DNA from: Bacillus sp. T3 | GTDB lineage: Bacteria; Bacillota; Bacilli; Bacillales; Cytobacillaceae | Direction: 5' to 3' | DNA length: 64,000 bases | NCBI RefSeq assembly: GCF_033449965.1 | Contig: NZ_CP137761.1 | Location: forward strand, 3,038,001 to 3,102,000 | Shown here: positions 8,316 through 16,748 of the stretch, in pieces | How the letters are laid out: each line of letters begins with the position of its first letter | Position numbering within the stretch: position 1 is the stretch's first letter | Made by a program: the position numbers and the translations under genes | Notes under the pieces: generated by a model | The model's database searches: none | Told to the model about the DNA's origin: nothing | Seen by the model: the letters and a program-made list of their open reading frames with translations, nothing else

Positions 8316-9379
8316 TAATCTTGAGGGATAAAAAGCTTTAATTGTTTTGGTTTTACAAACACCTTATCCTTAACTTTCAGTGCTAACTTTTGATGGTGCT
8401 CCTTGGTGATTTCAGCTTCAAGGAACTCGTCTCCATCATTTCTTTTTAGTTCAACCCGAACGATTGGACCGACGACATGTAGATGGACAATAGTCGCAGC
8501 AACAGTATCAGTGGCAGTAGCTTCTCTGGAAATATGGATATCATGTGGGCGAACATAGCCAAGCGCACTCGTGTTCACGGTGTCTTTATATTCGGGTGCG
8601 GCAATAGAAAAGCTGCCATCGCTTAATACCCCATGATGTAAACGACAGGGAAAGATATTTACATTACCAAGAAAATCATAAACAAACGGATTTTGAGGCT
8701 GATCATAGACCTCTTCAGGACTACCGACTTGCTCAATTCTACCTTCATTCATTACCACGATCCGATCAGCAACATCAAGCGCCTCCTCTTGATCATGTGT
8801 AACAAAAATACTTGTTATGTGAAAATCATCATGGAGTCTGCGTAACCATCGACGGAGATCTTTTCTAACCTTCGCATCTAACGCACCAAACGGTTCATCT
8901 AATAAAAGGACCTTTGGCTCAACCGCTAATGCACGTGCTAAGGCGACACGCTGCCTTTGACCACCGGAAAGCTGGGTTGGGAATCGATCGGCGAATGCTT
9001 CTAATTTTACAAAGTGTAATAGTTCTTCAACCTTTGCTTTAATTTCCTGCTTTGATGGTCGTTCTCTTCTTGGACGGACTTTTAAACCATACGCAACATT
9101 ATCAAATACATTCATATGGCGAAAAAGGGCATAATGCTGGAACACAAAACCAACTTTTCTTTCCTTTGTATTAATTTTTGTTATGTCTTCAGCATCAAAA
9201 AAAATGCGGCCTTGATCAGCCACCTCTAAACCGGCAATAATCCTTAATAATGATGTTTTTCCCGAACCTGAGGGACCTAACAGGGCAACCAGTTCACCGG
9301 TTTCAATCGTTAAATTGACATCATCAAGTGCTTTATAGGATCCAAACGATTTTGAAATATTGTTAATATGAATACTCAT
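8306..9379 (-). CDS. cysA: Sulfate/thiosulfate ABC transporter ATP-binding protein
   Basis: CysA powers sulfate import. The 357-residue protein has Walker A GPSGSGKTS, Q-loop FVFQHYALF, signature LSGGQRQR, Walker B LLLDEPFGALD and the switch His in VTHDQEEA. The roughly 120-residue C-terminal extension is the TOBE-like regulatory domain seen in CysA. The ATG at 9379 lies directly against the stop of cysW. It is the last gene of sbp-cysT-cysW-cysA. Confidence 0.95.
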   Translation of the reverse strand: MSIHINNISKSFGSYKALDDVNLTIETGELVALLGPSGSGKTSLLRIIAGLEVADQGRIFFDAEDITKINTKERKVGFVFQHYALFRHMNVFDNVAYGLKVRPRRERPSKQEIKAKVEELLHFVKLEAFADRFPTQLSGGQRQRVALARALAVEPKVLLLDEPFGALDAKVRKDLRRWLRRLHDDFHITSIFVTHDQEEALDVADRIVVMNEGRIEQVGSPEEVYDQPQNPFVYDFLGNVNIFPCRLHHGVLSDGSFSIAAPEYKDTVNTSALGYVRPHDIHISREATATDTVAATIVHLHVVGPIVRVELKRNDGDEFLEAEITKEHHQKLALKVKDKVFVKPKQLKLFIPQDYSI

Positions 9380-10264
9380 CTATTCCTCGCCCTCCCCTTT
9401 CATTTGTTGCTTAGCCTTCCACTCTATATAACTTTTGATTGCTAAGGTGACAATCGCCAAAATAGACATTAACGAAGCAACAGCAAACGCAGCTGAAAAT
9501 TGATATTCATTGTATAAAATTTCTATATGTAACGGCATCGTATTCGTCATCCCGCGAATATGTCCGGAAACGACCGACACTGCTCCAAACTCCCCTACTG
9601 TTCTGGCGTTACATAAGATCATTCCGTATAATAAGCCCCATTTCATGTTTGGAAGTGTAACGTATAAAAAGGTTTTCCAACCGCTCGCCCCCAGCGTAAT
9701 CGAAGCCTCTTCCTCGGCCTGACCAAGTGTTTGCATCAATGGAATAAGCTCTCTGGCGACAAATGGAAACGTAACAAATACGGTTGCCAAAACGATACCA
9801 GGAAGCGCAAATACGATTTTGAGGTCATGCTCAAATAACCAAGGACCAAAAACCCCATGGGAACTAAATAAAAGAATAAAGACTAAACCTGCAATAACAG
9901 GAGATACAGCAAACGGGAGATCGATTATTGTAATTAACAAGCTTTTCCCTTTGAACTGGAATTTGGTAATCGCCCAGGCTGCAGCCACTCCAAAAATCGT
10001 ATTTAATGGAACCGCAATTAGAATAACGATTAGGGTCAGTTTGATTGCTGACAAAGCATCTGGATGGGTAATTGAAGCAAGATAAACTTCTATCCCCTTT
10101 TCAAAGGCTTTAACAAAGATAGCAATTAACGGTAATAGTAAAAATAAACATAAAAAGGCCACCGCCACTAATATTAACAACCAACGAACAACTTTCGGTT
10201 CCGTTGTGGCACTAGTGCTTGGCAGTGGTGTGTTCGTATGCTGAAGCGGAATATGTCCTGCCAT
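9380..10264 (-). CDS. cysW: Sulfate ABC transporter permease CysW
   Basis: One of two membrane subunits of the sulfate transporter. The 294 residues have six hydrophobic segments; the ATPase-contacting EAA loop reads EEEASITLGASGWKTF, and CNARTVGEFGAVSVVSG is a CysW hallmark. A GGAGGAATAATT ribosome-binding region precedes the ATG. It starts 14 bp after cysT and ends flush with cysA. Confidence 0.94.
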   Translation of the reverse strand: MAGHIPLQHTNTPLPSTSATTEPKVVRWLLILVAVAFLCLFLLLPLIAIFVKAFEKGIEVYLASITHPDALSAIKLTLIVILIAVPLNTIFGVAAAWAITKFQFKGKSLLITIIDLPFAVSPVIAGLVFILLFSSHGVFGPWLFEHDLKIVFALPGIVLATVFVTFPFVARELIPLMQTLGQAEEEASITLGASGWKTFLYVTLPNMKWGLLYGMILCNARTVGEFGAVSVVSGHIRGMTNTMPLHIEILYNEYQFSAAFAVASLMSILAIVTLAIKSYIEWKAKQQMKGEGEE

Positions 10265-10278
10265 TTAATTATTCCTCC

Positions 10279-11109
10279 TTAATCGTTTGCATAACGTTTA
10301 TTCATCCACCATTGAAAGAGATTAATCGTTAATAATAAAGCAAATGAGAACAGCAGCATAACCGCTGCGATTGCGGTCGCACCAGCATAGTCATATTGTT
10401 CAAGCTTTGTCATGATCATAAGTGGGGTTATTTCTGTTTTCATCGGCATATTTCCTGAAATAAACACCACCGAGCCGTACTCACCAATTGCTCTTGCAAA
10501 CGCAAGGGCAAATCCGGTTAATGCTGCCGGCAGCAATTCCGGAAAGATAATTTTTGTAAAGGTTTGTAAGCGATTAGCACCTAAACTTGTGGATGCCTCT
10601 TCCACCTCACGTTCAAAATTTTGTAGTACGGGCTGCACCATTCGCACAACAAACGGAAGGCCGATAAATATAAGTGCTACTGTTACACCTAATGAGGTAT
10701 AAGCCACCTTAAAGTTCAAAAACTGTCCAATCCACCCATTTGGTGAATATAGAGTAGTTAAAGCAATCCCTGCTACAGCCGTTGGTAAGGCAAAAGGTAA
10801 ATCTACTAATCCATCAACAATCTTCTTTCCAGGAAAGGAGTAGCGGACGAGCACCCAAGCGATTAAGACGCCAAAAATCACATTGACGAGTGCAGCAGCA
10901 AAAGATGCACCAAAACTTAATTTATAAGAAGCTACAACCCTAGGGTCTGAGATGGTGTCCCAAATCTCGGACCACTCCATTGTAAAAGTATTAATAAATA
11001 TCATCGATAAGGGTAGCACAACTAGAATAGTAGTGTACATAATCGTAAAACCTAGGGACAATCCGAATCCAGGTAATATACTATAGGATTTCAGTTTATG
11101 AGTTTTCAT
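10279..11109 (-). CDS. cysT: Sulfate ABC transporter permease CysT
   Basis: The partner permease. About six transmembrane helices, with the EAA loop EVEEASTSLGANRLQTF and the family sequence FARAIGEYGSVVFISGN. Upstream in-frame Met codons exist as far as 11160, but the ATG at 11109 has AGGGGTG at correct spacing and gives the usual 276-residue CysT. It is separated from the binding-protein gene by 101 bp containing a large hairpin. Confidence 0.93.
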   Translation of the reverse strand: MKTHKLKSYSILPGFGLSLGFTIMYTTILVVLPLSMIFINTFTMEWSEIWDTISDPRVVASYKLSFGASFAAALVNVIFGVLIAWVLVRYSFPGKKIVDGLVDLPFALPTAVAGIALTTLYSPNGWIGQFLNFKVAYTSLGVTVALIFIGLPFVVRMVQPVLQNFEREVEEASTSLGANRLQTFTKIIFPELLPAALTGFALAFARAIGEYGSVVFISGNMPMKTEITPLMIMTKLEQYDYAGATAIAAVMLLFSFALLLTINLFQWWMNKRYAND

Positions 11110-11146
11110 TATTTCACCCCTGAAATTAAGACCCGTAATTTTTATA

Positions 11147-11184
11147 AAGGGACTGTTCAAATCATATTTTTTGAACGGTCCCTT
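11147..11184 (-). other. Intercistronic hairpin between sbp and cysT
   Basis: Fifteen-base arms (AAGGGAC-GTTCAAA type, 11147-11161 and 11170-11184) pair with one mismatch around an 8-base loop. No proper U-run follows on the minus strand, so it is more likely a processing/stability element or partial terminator that lets the binding protein be made in excess. Confidence 0.6.
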
Positions 11185-11210
11185 ATGTTTTTCGTTTACG
11201 CTCTTACTAA

Positions 11211-12281
11211 TTATGGTTGATAAATTTGATCAAACGTTCCACCATCTTGGAAATGCTTTTCTTGAGCTTTTTTCCAGCCGCCAAAGTCATCATCAATATT
11301 TACAAGGTCGATTTTTGGAAACTGATCATCGTATTTCTTTAATATTTCTTCATTACGTGGACGATAATAGTTTTTCGCAGCAATTTCTTGACCTTTATCC
11401 GTATATAAGTATTCCAAGTATGCTTCTGCCACTTCACGAGTTCCCTTTTTATCGACTACTTTGTCTACAACCGCAACTGGTGGTTCTGCTAAAATACTTA
11501 ATGAAGGATTAACAATTTCAAATTTGTCTTTTCCTAATTCATTTAGTGTTAAGTAAGCTTCATTTTCCCAAGCAATTAACACATCACCAATTCCTCTTTC
11601 AACGAAAGTAGTAGTCGAACCACGAGCACCTGAATCTAGCACTTCTACGTTTTTATATAGTTTACTAATAAATTCCTTTGTTTTTTCCTCATCACCTTTG
11701 AACTTTTTGTCTGCAAAAGCCCATGCAGCTAAATAATTCCATCTAGCCCCACCAGAGGTTTTTGGGTTTGGCGTAATGACAGACACGCCCTCTTTCGTTA
11801 AGTCGTCCCAATCTTTAATGTTTTTTGGATTCCCTTTTCTGACTAAAAACACAATGGTCGAAGTGTATGGTGTTGAATTATTCTTAAATTGCTTTTGCCA
11901 ATCCTTGTCTAATTGTTGATTGATATTTGCAATTTCATCAATATCATAGGCTAATGCTAGAGTAACAACATCTGCTTCAAGTCCATCAATAACCGCCCTT
12001 GCTTGTTTTCCTGAGCCTCCGTGTGATTGCTGAATTGTAACTTTTTGTCCGGTTTTCTTCTCCCAGTTTTTCGCGAATTCTGCGTTAAATTCTTGGTAGA
12101 GCTCTCTTGTTGGATCATAGGATACATTTAGAATTTCTACAGGGTCTTTTTTAGCCTCTTTGTCAGTTGTTTTTGTTTGTTCTTTGCTTGTTTCTTGACT
12201 GCTTGTGCATCCGGCAAGTGCCACTAATAACACTGCTACTAATACGCCAATCTTCCAAAATACATTTTTTGTCTTTTTCAT
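11211..12281 (-). CDS. sbp: Sulfate-binding lipoprotein of the ABC transporter
   Basis: This substrate-binding protein captures sulfate outside the membrane. The 356-residue precursor begins MKKTKNVFWKIG and has a lipobox VALAGC, so it is lipid-anchored. Conserved sulfate-binding family sequences are SYDPTRELYQEFN, QSHGGSGKQARAV and NPKTSGGARWNYLAAW. The reading frame is open to 12308, but those first codons lie in the U-run of a terminator; the ATG at 12281 has GGGGG 6 nt upstream. First gene of the sulfate uptake operon. Confidence 0.94.
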   Translation of the reverse strand: MKKTKNVFWKIGVLVAVLLVALAGCTSSQETSKEQTKTTDKEAKKDPVEILNVSYDPTRELYQEFNAEFAKNWEKKTGQKVTIQQSHGGSGKQARAVIDGLEADVVTLALAYDIDEIANINQQLDKDWQKQFKNNSTPYTSTIVFLVRKGNPKNIKDWDDLTKEGVSVITPNPKTSGGARWNYLAAWAFADKKFKGDEEKTKEFISKLYKNVEVLDSGARGSTTTFVERGIGDVLIAWENEAYLTLNELGKDKFEIVNPSLSILAEPPVAVVDKVVDKKGTREVAEAYLEYLYTDKGQEIAAKNYYRPRNEEILKKYDDQFPKIDLVNIDDDFGGWKKAQEKHFQDGGTFDQIYQP

Positions 12282-12304
12282 TGTTTTTCCCCCTTTTTTT
12301 ATAA

Positions 12305-12352
12305 ACAAAAAAGGCCGCTATCTTTTTTTATTCAAAAAAAGATAACAGCCTT
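12305..12352 (-). terminator. Leader terminator upstream of the sulfate transporter operon
   Basis: On the minus strand AAGGC-TG-TTATCTTTTTTT pairs with AAAAAAAGATA-GC-GGCCTT and runs into TTTTTTG, ending about 25 nt before the sbp start. It lies downstream of a good promoter, so it reads as an attenuator. No S-box, T-box or other known aptamer was recognised in the roughly 80 nt before it. Confidence 0.75.
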
Positions 12353-12437
12353 CAGTTTGTCTGATCAGCTATTTTTATTTGGTTATGATTCCTTATTTAA
12401 CCTACTGATTTACTGCGGTTTAAGAAGGATTACTCAT

Positions 12438-12466
12438 ATGTTAACTATATTTTTCATATAAGTCAA
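12438..12466 (-). promoter_or_regulatory. Sigma-A promoter of the sulfate transporter operon
   Basis: On the minus strand TTGACT (12461-12466) and TAACAT (12438-12443) are separated by exactly 17 nt. It sits about 160 nt upstream of sbp, with the leader terminator between. AATAAGGAATCATAACC just downstream could be an operator. Confidence 0.72.
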
Positions 12467-12520
12467 CTTGGTTTTTTAATTTATTTTTTTTCTTTTACTT
12501 ATAGTTTGTTTTAAATTTGT

Positions 12521-12555
12521 CTGTTGATTTCCGCTCCAGATGCTACAATCAACAG
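12521..12555. repeat. Short palindromic repeat, copy 1 (GTTGATTTCCGCT element)
   Basis: A 35-bp unit opens with CTGTTGATTTCCGCTCC and closes with AATCAACAG, its inverted complement. Related 34- and 26-bp copies lie at 36596 and 57623. The ends match a longer interspersed repeat I recall from Bacillus genomes, with the interior missing. Confidence 0.7.
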
Positions 12556-12566
12556 AGTACTCAAAA

Positions 12567-12601
12567 GGAGCCTTCTCATTACATTATAATGTTAAGGCTC
12601 C
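12567..12601 (-). terminator. Hairpin, possible terminator of the comK paralogue
   Basis: GGAGCCTT (12567-12574) and AAGGCTCC (12594-12601) enclose the inner palindrome ACATTATAATGT. On the minus strand four U follow. It is the only terminator-like structure between the comK stop and the sulfate operon, so it may end the comK transcript. The U-run is short. Confidence 0.4.
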
Positions 12602-12767
12602 CTTTCCAGCTTTTAATATTTCCTATCAGTTACAAAAGCTCATTTTTCAAGGTTTATCATTAAGTTTAACTTCATTCATTAATCGTCTATCGATTTTTCC
12701 CTTAAATTTCATTGGTCTTGACTTCTTATTTTCAGGTACGTTGGTTTGTTGGATTCTTTTATTGTGT

Positions 12768-13256
12768 TCATAATAAAAGGAAGCTCAACGAGCCGGTCCG
12801 ATCCAAATCAATATATCTTAACCAAGCTGCATTCTGAAGCCTTGTTACATACCGTTGTTTTGTCATCCCTAATACAAGGGAATGCCCATAAGTTAAGGAA
12901 ACTCTCGTATTTTTAGTATTCATTTTTTCAAATTTGACAACATGATTGAGCGCAAACCATATGCCATCAGGACGATACGGGGAAGAGCAAGGAAACCAGT
13001 AAATTTCTAGCGGAGAATAAACAATAATTGGAAGCATATTCACATCTCCAAAAATAGAACGAGACCCTTCACATGCTCCCTTTAAGCTAGAACAATAATA
13101 ACGTAAACTATGTTCTATTAAACAAACCGGACTCATATTCACTATAAAGGTATCTAATCCTTCATAGACAATAGAATATGATTTACCGTGTTGATCCACC
13201 TCTCCAACAATCGCTGCCGTATCTTTGTTAATTACATGCCTTTCTAACGTTTTCAT
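12768..13256 (-). CDS. ComK family competence transcription factor (short paralogue)
   Basis: ComK activates late competence genes by binding AT-rich boxes in pairs. The 162-residue protein aligns with ComK through TFIVNMSPVCLIEHSLRYYCSS, PIIVYSPLEIYWFPCSS, the WFALNHV segment and the C-terminal AAWLRY. It stops about 30 residues earlier than the 192-residue B. subtilis protein, as in short ComK2-type paralogues, so its activating ability is uncertain. The ATG at 13256 follows a G-rich GGGGGG site. The transcript has a leader with an intrinsic terminator 33-72 nt upstream of the start, suggesting premature-termination control. No K-box pair was identified. Confidence 0.82.
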   Translation of the reverse strand: MKTLERHVINKDTAAIVGEVDQHGKSYSIVYEGLDTFIVNMSPVCLIEHSLRYYCSSLKGACEGSRSIFGDVNMLPIIVYSPLEIYWFPCSSPYRPDGIWFALNHVVKFEKMNTKNTRVSLTYGHSLVLGMTKQRYVTRLQNAAWLRYIDLDRTGSLSFLLL

Positions 13257-13288
13257 TTAATTCCCCCCACTATTACATTTCCATTCAT

Positions 13289-13328
13289 AAAAAAAAGGGG
13301 GTATACTAAGGAAGAGTGGTGTATACCC
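13289..13328 (-). terminator. Attenuator terminator in the comK leader
   Basis: On the minus strand GGGTATAC (13321-13328) pairs with GTATACCC (13299-13306), followed by CC and eight T ending 33 nt before the comK ATG. The upstream strand of this hairpin (GAGGGT) can instead pair with ACCCTC at 13371-13376, inside a second hairpin, so alternative folds exist. Confidence 0.72.
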
Positions 13329-13335
13329 TCTTTTA

Positions 13336-13377
13336 AACCCTTAGGCACTCAGTTTACCAGACATGAGCCTGAGGGTT
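13336..13377 (-). promoter_or_regulatory. Upstream leader hairpin overlapping a short leader ORF
   Basis: Minus-strand arms AACCCTCAGGC (13367-13377) and GCCTAAGGGTT (13336-13346) form an 11-bp stem with one mismatch. The 5' arm lies inside the short leader reading frame, so a translating or stalled ribosome would open it. On the plus strand the same hairpin is followed by TTTTT and could terminate converging transcription. Confidence 0.6.
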
Positions 13378-13398
13378 TTTACATGGTAATATCCTCAC
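13354..13398 (-). CDS. Putative 14-residue leader peptide upstream of comK
   Basis: A GTG at 13398, 10 nt after an excellent AAGGAGGTGA, opens the frame MRILPCKNPQAHVW followed by TAA. One base earlier an ATG is followed at once by TGA, so ribosomes could also engage a start-stop site. The frame overlaps the first leader hairpin and precedes an intrinsic terminator. That layout fits translation-coupled attenuation. It is too short to show conservation from one sequence, so I give it moderate confidence. The rest of 13400-14220 is AT-rich and I see no gene in it. Confidence 0.45.
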   Translation of the reverse strand: MRILPCKNPQAHVW

Positions 13399-14222
13399 AT
13401 TTAGTCTCACCTCCTTATGACAAAAGATTATTTATAACTTTTCATTCTTTGGACTTAAAAAATTTAATGTATTTCGTACTCGTGGATGACCTAGTTGAAG
13501 TAAAGATTGGAATGGTTTTATATTTTTCTTATCGGAGAAATGGTGAATTCAACTAATACGATGTTTTTATTTTTCCTATCAAATAAATTATAAATTTACT
13601 AGATAATTTATGTAAAATTATTTTTTATGTCCATTTTTAGAAAATTCTTCTAATAGATAATCATGACCATTCTTTTGATCACCGTCGTTGACTGATTATT
13701 CTCATTATAGTAAAATTACTTTTCCATTTTTTATTCCCCAAGCGGTAATCACCTTTAATTAGATTAATATAGGAATTTTTCGATATTTTTCAACTATCCA
13801 TTTCCTCGATCCTTATTTCCCATTATTCCAATCCACTTTTAACATTGCATTCACCATATTTTCAATATTTCTCCATAAAAATGACATATTTTAGAAACAT
13901 TTTAAAAACTAAGAAAATATCATAAAAAATTTTTTAAAAAAATCCGCGCCCCGAAAAATGCACAATATTGTCATAAAATCAAAAATAGAAAATATTAGGG
14001 AAAAATTCTATCTCAAATCCCTATAAAAACCCCAAAATCAATAGTATTTTGAGATAATTATTTACAAACCACTCTAATTGGACCTCGAACTTTTAGAATC
14101 CATTGAAAAGCCTATATCTTCTGAATTATTAGTTATGAATTTTACCAATTACTGCATTTGAAAACTTTGATTTTTTTGATAAGATATATTTTCGTAGAAT
14201 ATTAATAAAGGAAGTGAAAAAA

Positions 14223-15479
14223 ATGAAAAAGTTTGGATTAGCCATTCAAATTTTAATCGGGTTAATTTTAGGTATTGCAGTGGGGGCAATCTTTTATGGT
14301 AACCCTGCAGTTCAAACCTATTTACAACCGATCGGGGATATCTTCCTTCGACTCATTAAAATGATTGTTATACCAATCGTTGTTGCCAGCATCATTGTCG
14401 GTGTTGCAGGAACAGGTGACATGAAAAAGCTGGGTAAGCTAGGGGGTAAAACACTTCTCTATTTCGAGATTGTTACAACCATTGCTATTATTGTAGGGTT
14501 AGTTGCAGCAAACCTTTTCCAACCCGGCAAAGGAATTGATATGAGTGAGCTCTCTAAAGGAGATATCTCAAAATACGTAGAAACAACAGAAACAGTAGCC
14601 CATCACAGTTTTATGGATACGTTTGTGAATATCGTCCCTACAAATATTTTTCAATCTTTAATGAACGGTGAAATGCTGGCCATTATTTTCTTTTCTGTTT
14701 TCTTTGGAATCGGGATTGCTGCGGTTGGCGAAAAAGGCAAACCAGTTTTGGATTTTTTCCGTGGAACTGCAGATGCCATGTTTTATGTAACTAACCAAAT
14801 CATGAAATTTGCTCCATTTGGTGTATTTGCTTTAATCGGAGTAACGGTTTCAAAATTTGGTGTCACATCACTTATTCCACTTGGCAAACTTATTATTGTT
14901 GTTTATGCAACTATGCTATTCTTTGTCTTTGTTGTTCTTGGCGGAATCGCAAAAATGCATGGTATTCCATTTTTCGGGATGCTTAAGCTATTAAAAGATG
15001 AATTAATCCTTTCATTCAGCACAGCTAGCTCTGAAACGGTCCTACCAAAATTAATTGAAAAAATGGAAGGCTTCGGCTGTCCAAAATCTATTACCTCATT
15101 TGTTATTCCAACTGGATATTCCTTTAACCTTGACGGTTCAACCTTGTATCAAGCATTAGCGGCTCTTTTCATTGCACAGATGTATGGAATTCATATGCCT
15201 ATTAGTTCCCAAATCACGCTCATGTTAGTATTAATGCTTACTTCAAAAGGTATCGCTGGTGTTCCAGGTGTTTCGTTTGTTGTATTATTAGCGACTCTTG
15301 GCACTGTTGGTATTCCTGTTGAAGGCTTAGCATTCATTGCTGGTATAGACCGTATTCTTGATATGGGTCGAACAGCTGTGAATGTTGTCGGAAACTCCCT
15401 TTCAGCTGCTGTTATTTCAAAATGGGAAGGCGAATTTAGACCTCAAAAGGCTCATGTGAAAGTCGAAAAAGCATCATAA
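14223..15479 (+). CDS. Dicarboxylate/amino acid:cation symporter (GltP/DctA family)
   Basis: A secondary transporter importing glutamate, aspartate or C4-dicarboxylates with protons or sodium. The 418-residue protein shows DAACS landmarks: the serine-rich hairpin FSTASSETVLPKLIEKME, the TGYSFNLDGSTLYQ segment, SKGIAGVPG and DRILDMGRTAVNVVGN. About eight transmembrane helices plus two hairpin loops are expected. A GTG at 14214 is part of the ribosome-binding site AAAGGAAGTG; the ATG 9 nt later is the start. Substrate cannot be fixed from sequence; glutamate/aspartate is most likely. It is monocistronic with its own terminator. Confidence 0.92.
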   Translation: MKKFGLAIQILIGLILGIAVGAIFYGNPAVQTYLQPIGDIFLRLIKMIVIPIVVASIIVGVAGTGDMKKLGKLGGKTLLYFEIVTTIAIIVGLVAANLFQPGKGIDMSELSKGDISKYVETTETVAHHSFMDTFVNIVPTNIFQSLMNGEMLAIIFFSVFFGIGIAAVGEKGKPVLDFFRGTADAMFYVTNQIMKFAPFGVFALIGVTVSKFGVTSLIPLGKLIIVVYATMLFFVFVVLGGIAKMHGIPFFGMLKLLKDELILSFSTASSETVLPKLIEKMEGFGCPKSITSFVIPTGYSFNLDGSTLYQALAALFIAQMYGIHMPISSQITLMLVLMLTSKGIAGVPGVSFVVLLATLGTVGIPVEGLAFIAGIDRILDMGRTAVNVVGNSLSAAVISKWEGEFRPQKAHVKVEKAS

Positions 15480-15480
15480 A

Positions 15481-15508
15481 AAAAAGCTGCTCTTATGCAG
15501 CTTTTTTT
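15481..15508. terminator. Bidirectional terminator between the symporter and MscS genes
   Basis: AAAAAAGCTGC and GCAGCTTTTTTT pair around TCTTAT, with A and T runs on both sides, so it serves both converging genes. Confidence 0.9.
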
Positions 15509-15514
15509 CTGTCT

Positions 15515-16432
15515 TTATTCGGATTTAAACATGTTTTGTTTTTGTTCAAGTACTTCTCTTGTCTCAGCATGTTGGATCACGATTTGTTGAGCAGGCATTT
15601 TCACATGGTGATTATACATTGTTTGTGCCAGCAGTTCCTTTGTTTCTCTAGCAGCAGTTATGTAATCTACATCCTTAACCGTTGCGGTAATGGAAAATTT
15701 GTAGCCAGTCGGACTTACATCCAATGAGTGGAGCCCATATAACTGGTATGCTTCACGAAATTCACCAGTATATCGATCGACTAATAGATAATGTTTATGG
15801 GTTTCATTTAACTGTGCACAAACCTCCAGTAAAAGTTCTTTTATTCTTCCAGGATTCTCATCAAAGGAAACAATCACACTTTCAAAAACCCGTCTCATAT
15901 CAACAGAACCATTAACCAGTTTTCGAATTTCTCCATTAGAAATGGTCACTAACTTCCCGTTGATTAATCGAATTTTTACAACTCTGAAACCCAATTCTTC
16001 AACTGTGCCACCTTCAATTTCCTCATTAATATGAATAAAATCACCTTTTTGGATGGTCCGTTCAAAAATGATAAACATCCCGCTCAAAAGATCGTTGATT
16101 ACCTTCTGTGCACCAAAACCAATGACAGCAGCGATAATTCCGCCCGCCATTATAAACTCTTTTAAATTGCTGACGAATGGCTTTATTGCTGCGAAAAAGA
16201 TCACAAAAAACAACACATAGTTTGCAGTATTTCGGATAACACTTTCAATTGTATTTTCTTTTTTTTCGTCAACAATATCTGTTCGTTTAAAAAACTGATG
16301 GATAAAAAAGCGAATGAATCGAACCATCATATATGAAAAAACAGCTGTTATTAATAACGATAAAAAGTAGTCCTTCACTGTCTCCCAATCTATTTTAAAG
16401 AATTCTAAGATTGCAGTTGACCATATTTCCAT
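15515..16432 (-). CDS. MscS family small-conductance mechanosensitive channel
   Basis: A membrane channel that opens under tension and protects against hypo-osmotic shock. The 305 residues have three N-terminal transmembrane segments, then a pore-lining helix region AGGIIAAVIGFGAQKVINDLLSGMF with the Gly/Ala packing pattern of MscS TM3, then the beta domain starting FIHINEEIEGGTVEELGFR. The C-terminal mixed domain follows. Size and layout resemble B. subtilis YkuT/YfkC. Its ATG at 16432 is preceded by GAGGGG. It stands alone, divergent from qox. Confidence 0.9.
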   Translation of the reverse strand: MEIWSTAILEFFKIDWETVKDYFLSLLITAVFSYMMVRFIRFFIHQFFKRTDIVDEKKENTIESVIRNTANYVLFFVIFFAAIKPFVSNLKEFIMAGGIIAAVIGFGAQKVINDLLSGMFIIFERTIQKGDFIHINEEIEGGTVEELGFRVVKIRLINGKLVTISNGEIRKLVNGSVDMRRVFESVIVSFDENPGRIKELLLEVCAQLNETHKHYLLVDRYTGEFREAYQLYGLHSLDVSPTGYKFSITATVKDVDYITAARETKELLAQTMYNHHVKMPAQQIVIQHAETREVLEQKQNMFKSE

Positions 16433-16561
16433 CTGTACCCCTCCTCAAGAAAAGCTCCTAATGAAAATTATATCTTATTTTCCCTGTCAATTAGTAAATA
16501 ATTCATACATTCCCCTTTATTGGTCCTAGCAAAATACGTTTTAAATCTAGATAATATATCC

Positions 16562-16577
16562 TGTGATGTTTGTCACA
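16562..16577. promoter_or_regulatory. Fnr/Crp- or Rex-like palindromic operator upstream of qoxA
   Basis: TGTGA-N6-TCACA is a perfect five-base palindrome centred about 67 bp upstream of the predicted qox transcription start. It fits the Bacillus Fnr consensus (TGTGA-N6-TCACa) and partly the Rex motif. Either would link oxidase expression to oxygen or NADH status. The protein that binds is not determined by the sequence. Confidence 0.6.
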
Positions 16578-16601
16578 AATTAGTCAAAGTTTGTTCACTT
16601 T

Positions 16602-16630
16602 TTGTACTTTTTTAGGAAGATTTTTATGTT
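16602..16630 (+). promoter_or_regulatory. Probable qoxABCD promoter
   Basis: TTGTAC (16602-16607) and TATGTT (16625-16630) are 17 bp apart, about 120 bp upstream of qoxA and just downstream of the palindromic operator. Confidence 0.5.
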
Positions 16631-16673
16631 ATTATCATTCGTATAGTATTAATAATTATTATCGAATGATAAT
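16631..16673. repeat. Inverted repeat in the qox leader
   Basis: ATTATCATTCG (16631-16641) and CGAATGATAAT (16663-16673) are perfect 11-bp inverted arms around an AT-only 21-base centre. It follows the predicted -10 directly and has no U-run, so it could be a leader stem or a paired protein site. Confidence 0.65.
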
Positions 16674-16748
16674 GACTTTAACTTAACATTTTGAATTACG
16701 AAACATTTATTTTTGAAATGGTTGTGCAAATTTGAAAGGAGCAAGAAT

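Noticed and set aside
12540..12773. 77-codon plus-strand open frame after the sulfate operon promoter
   Set aside because: It starts inside a palindromic repeat, crosses a hairpin, has no ribosome-binding site and shows no recognisable protein features.
13440..14222. A hidden gene in the long gap before the symporter
   Set aside because: The stretch is very AT-rich with stops in all frames and no ribosome-binding site plus frame combination; I see nothing there beyond upstream sequence.
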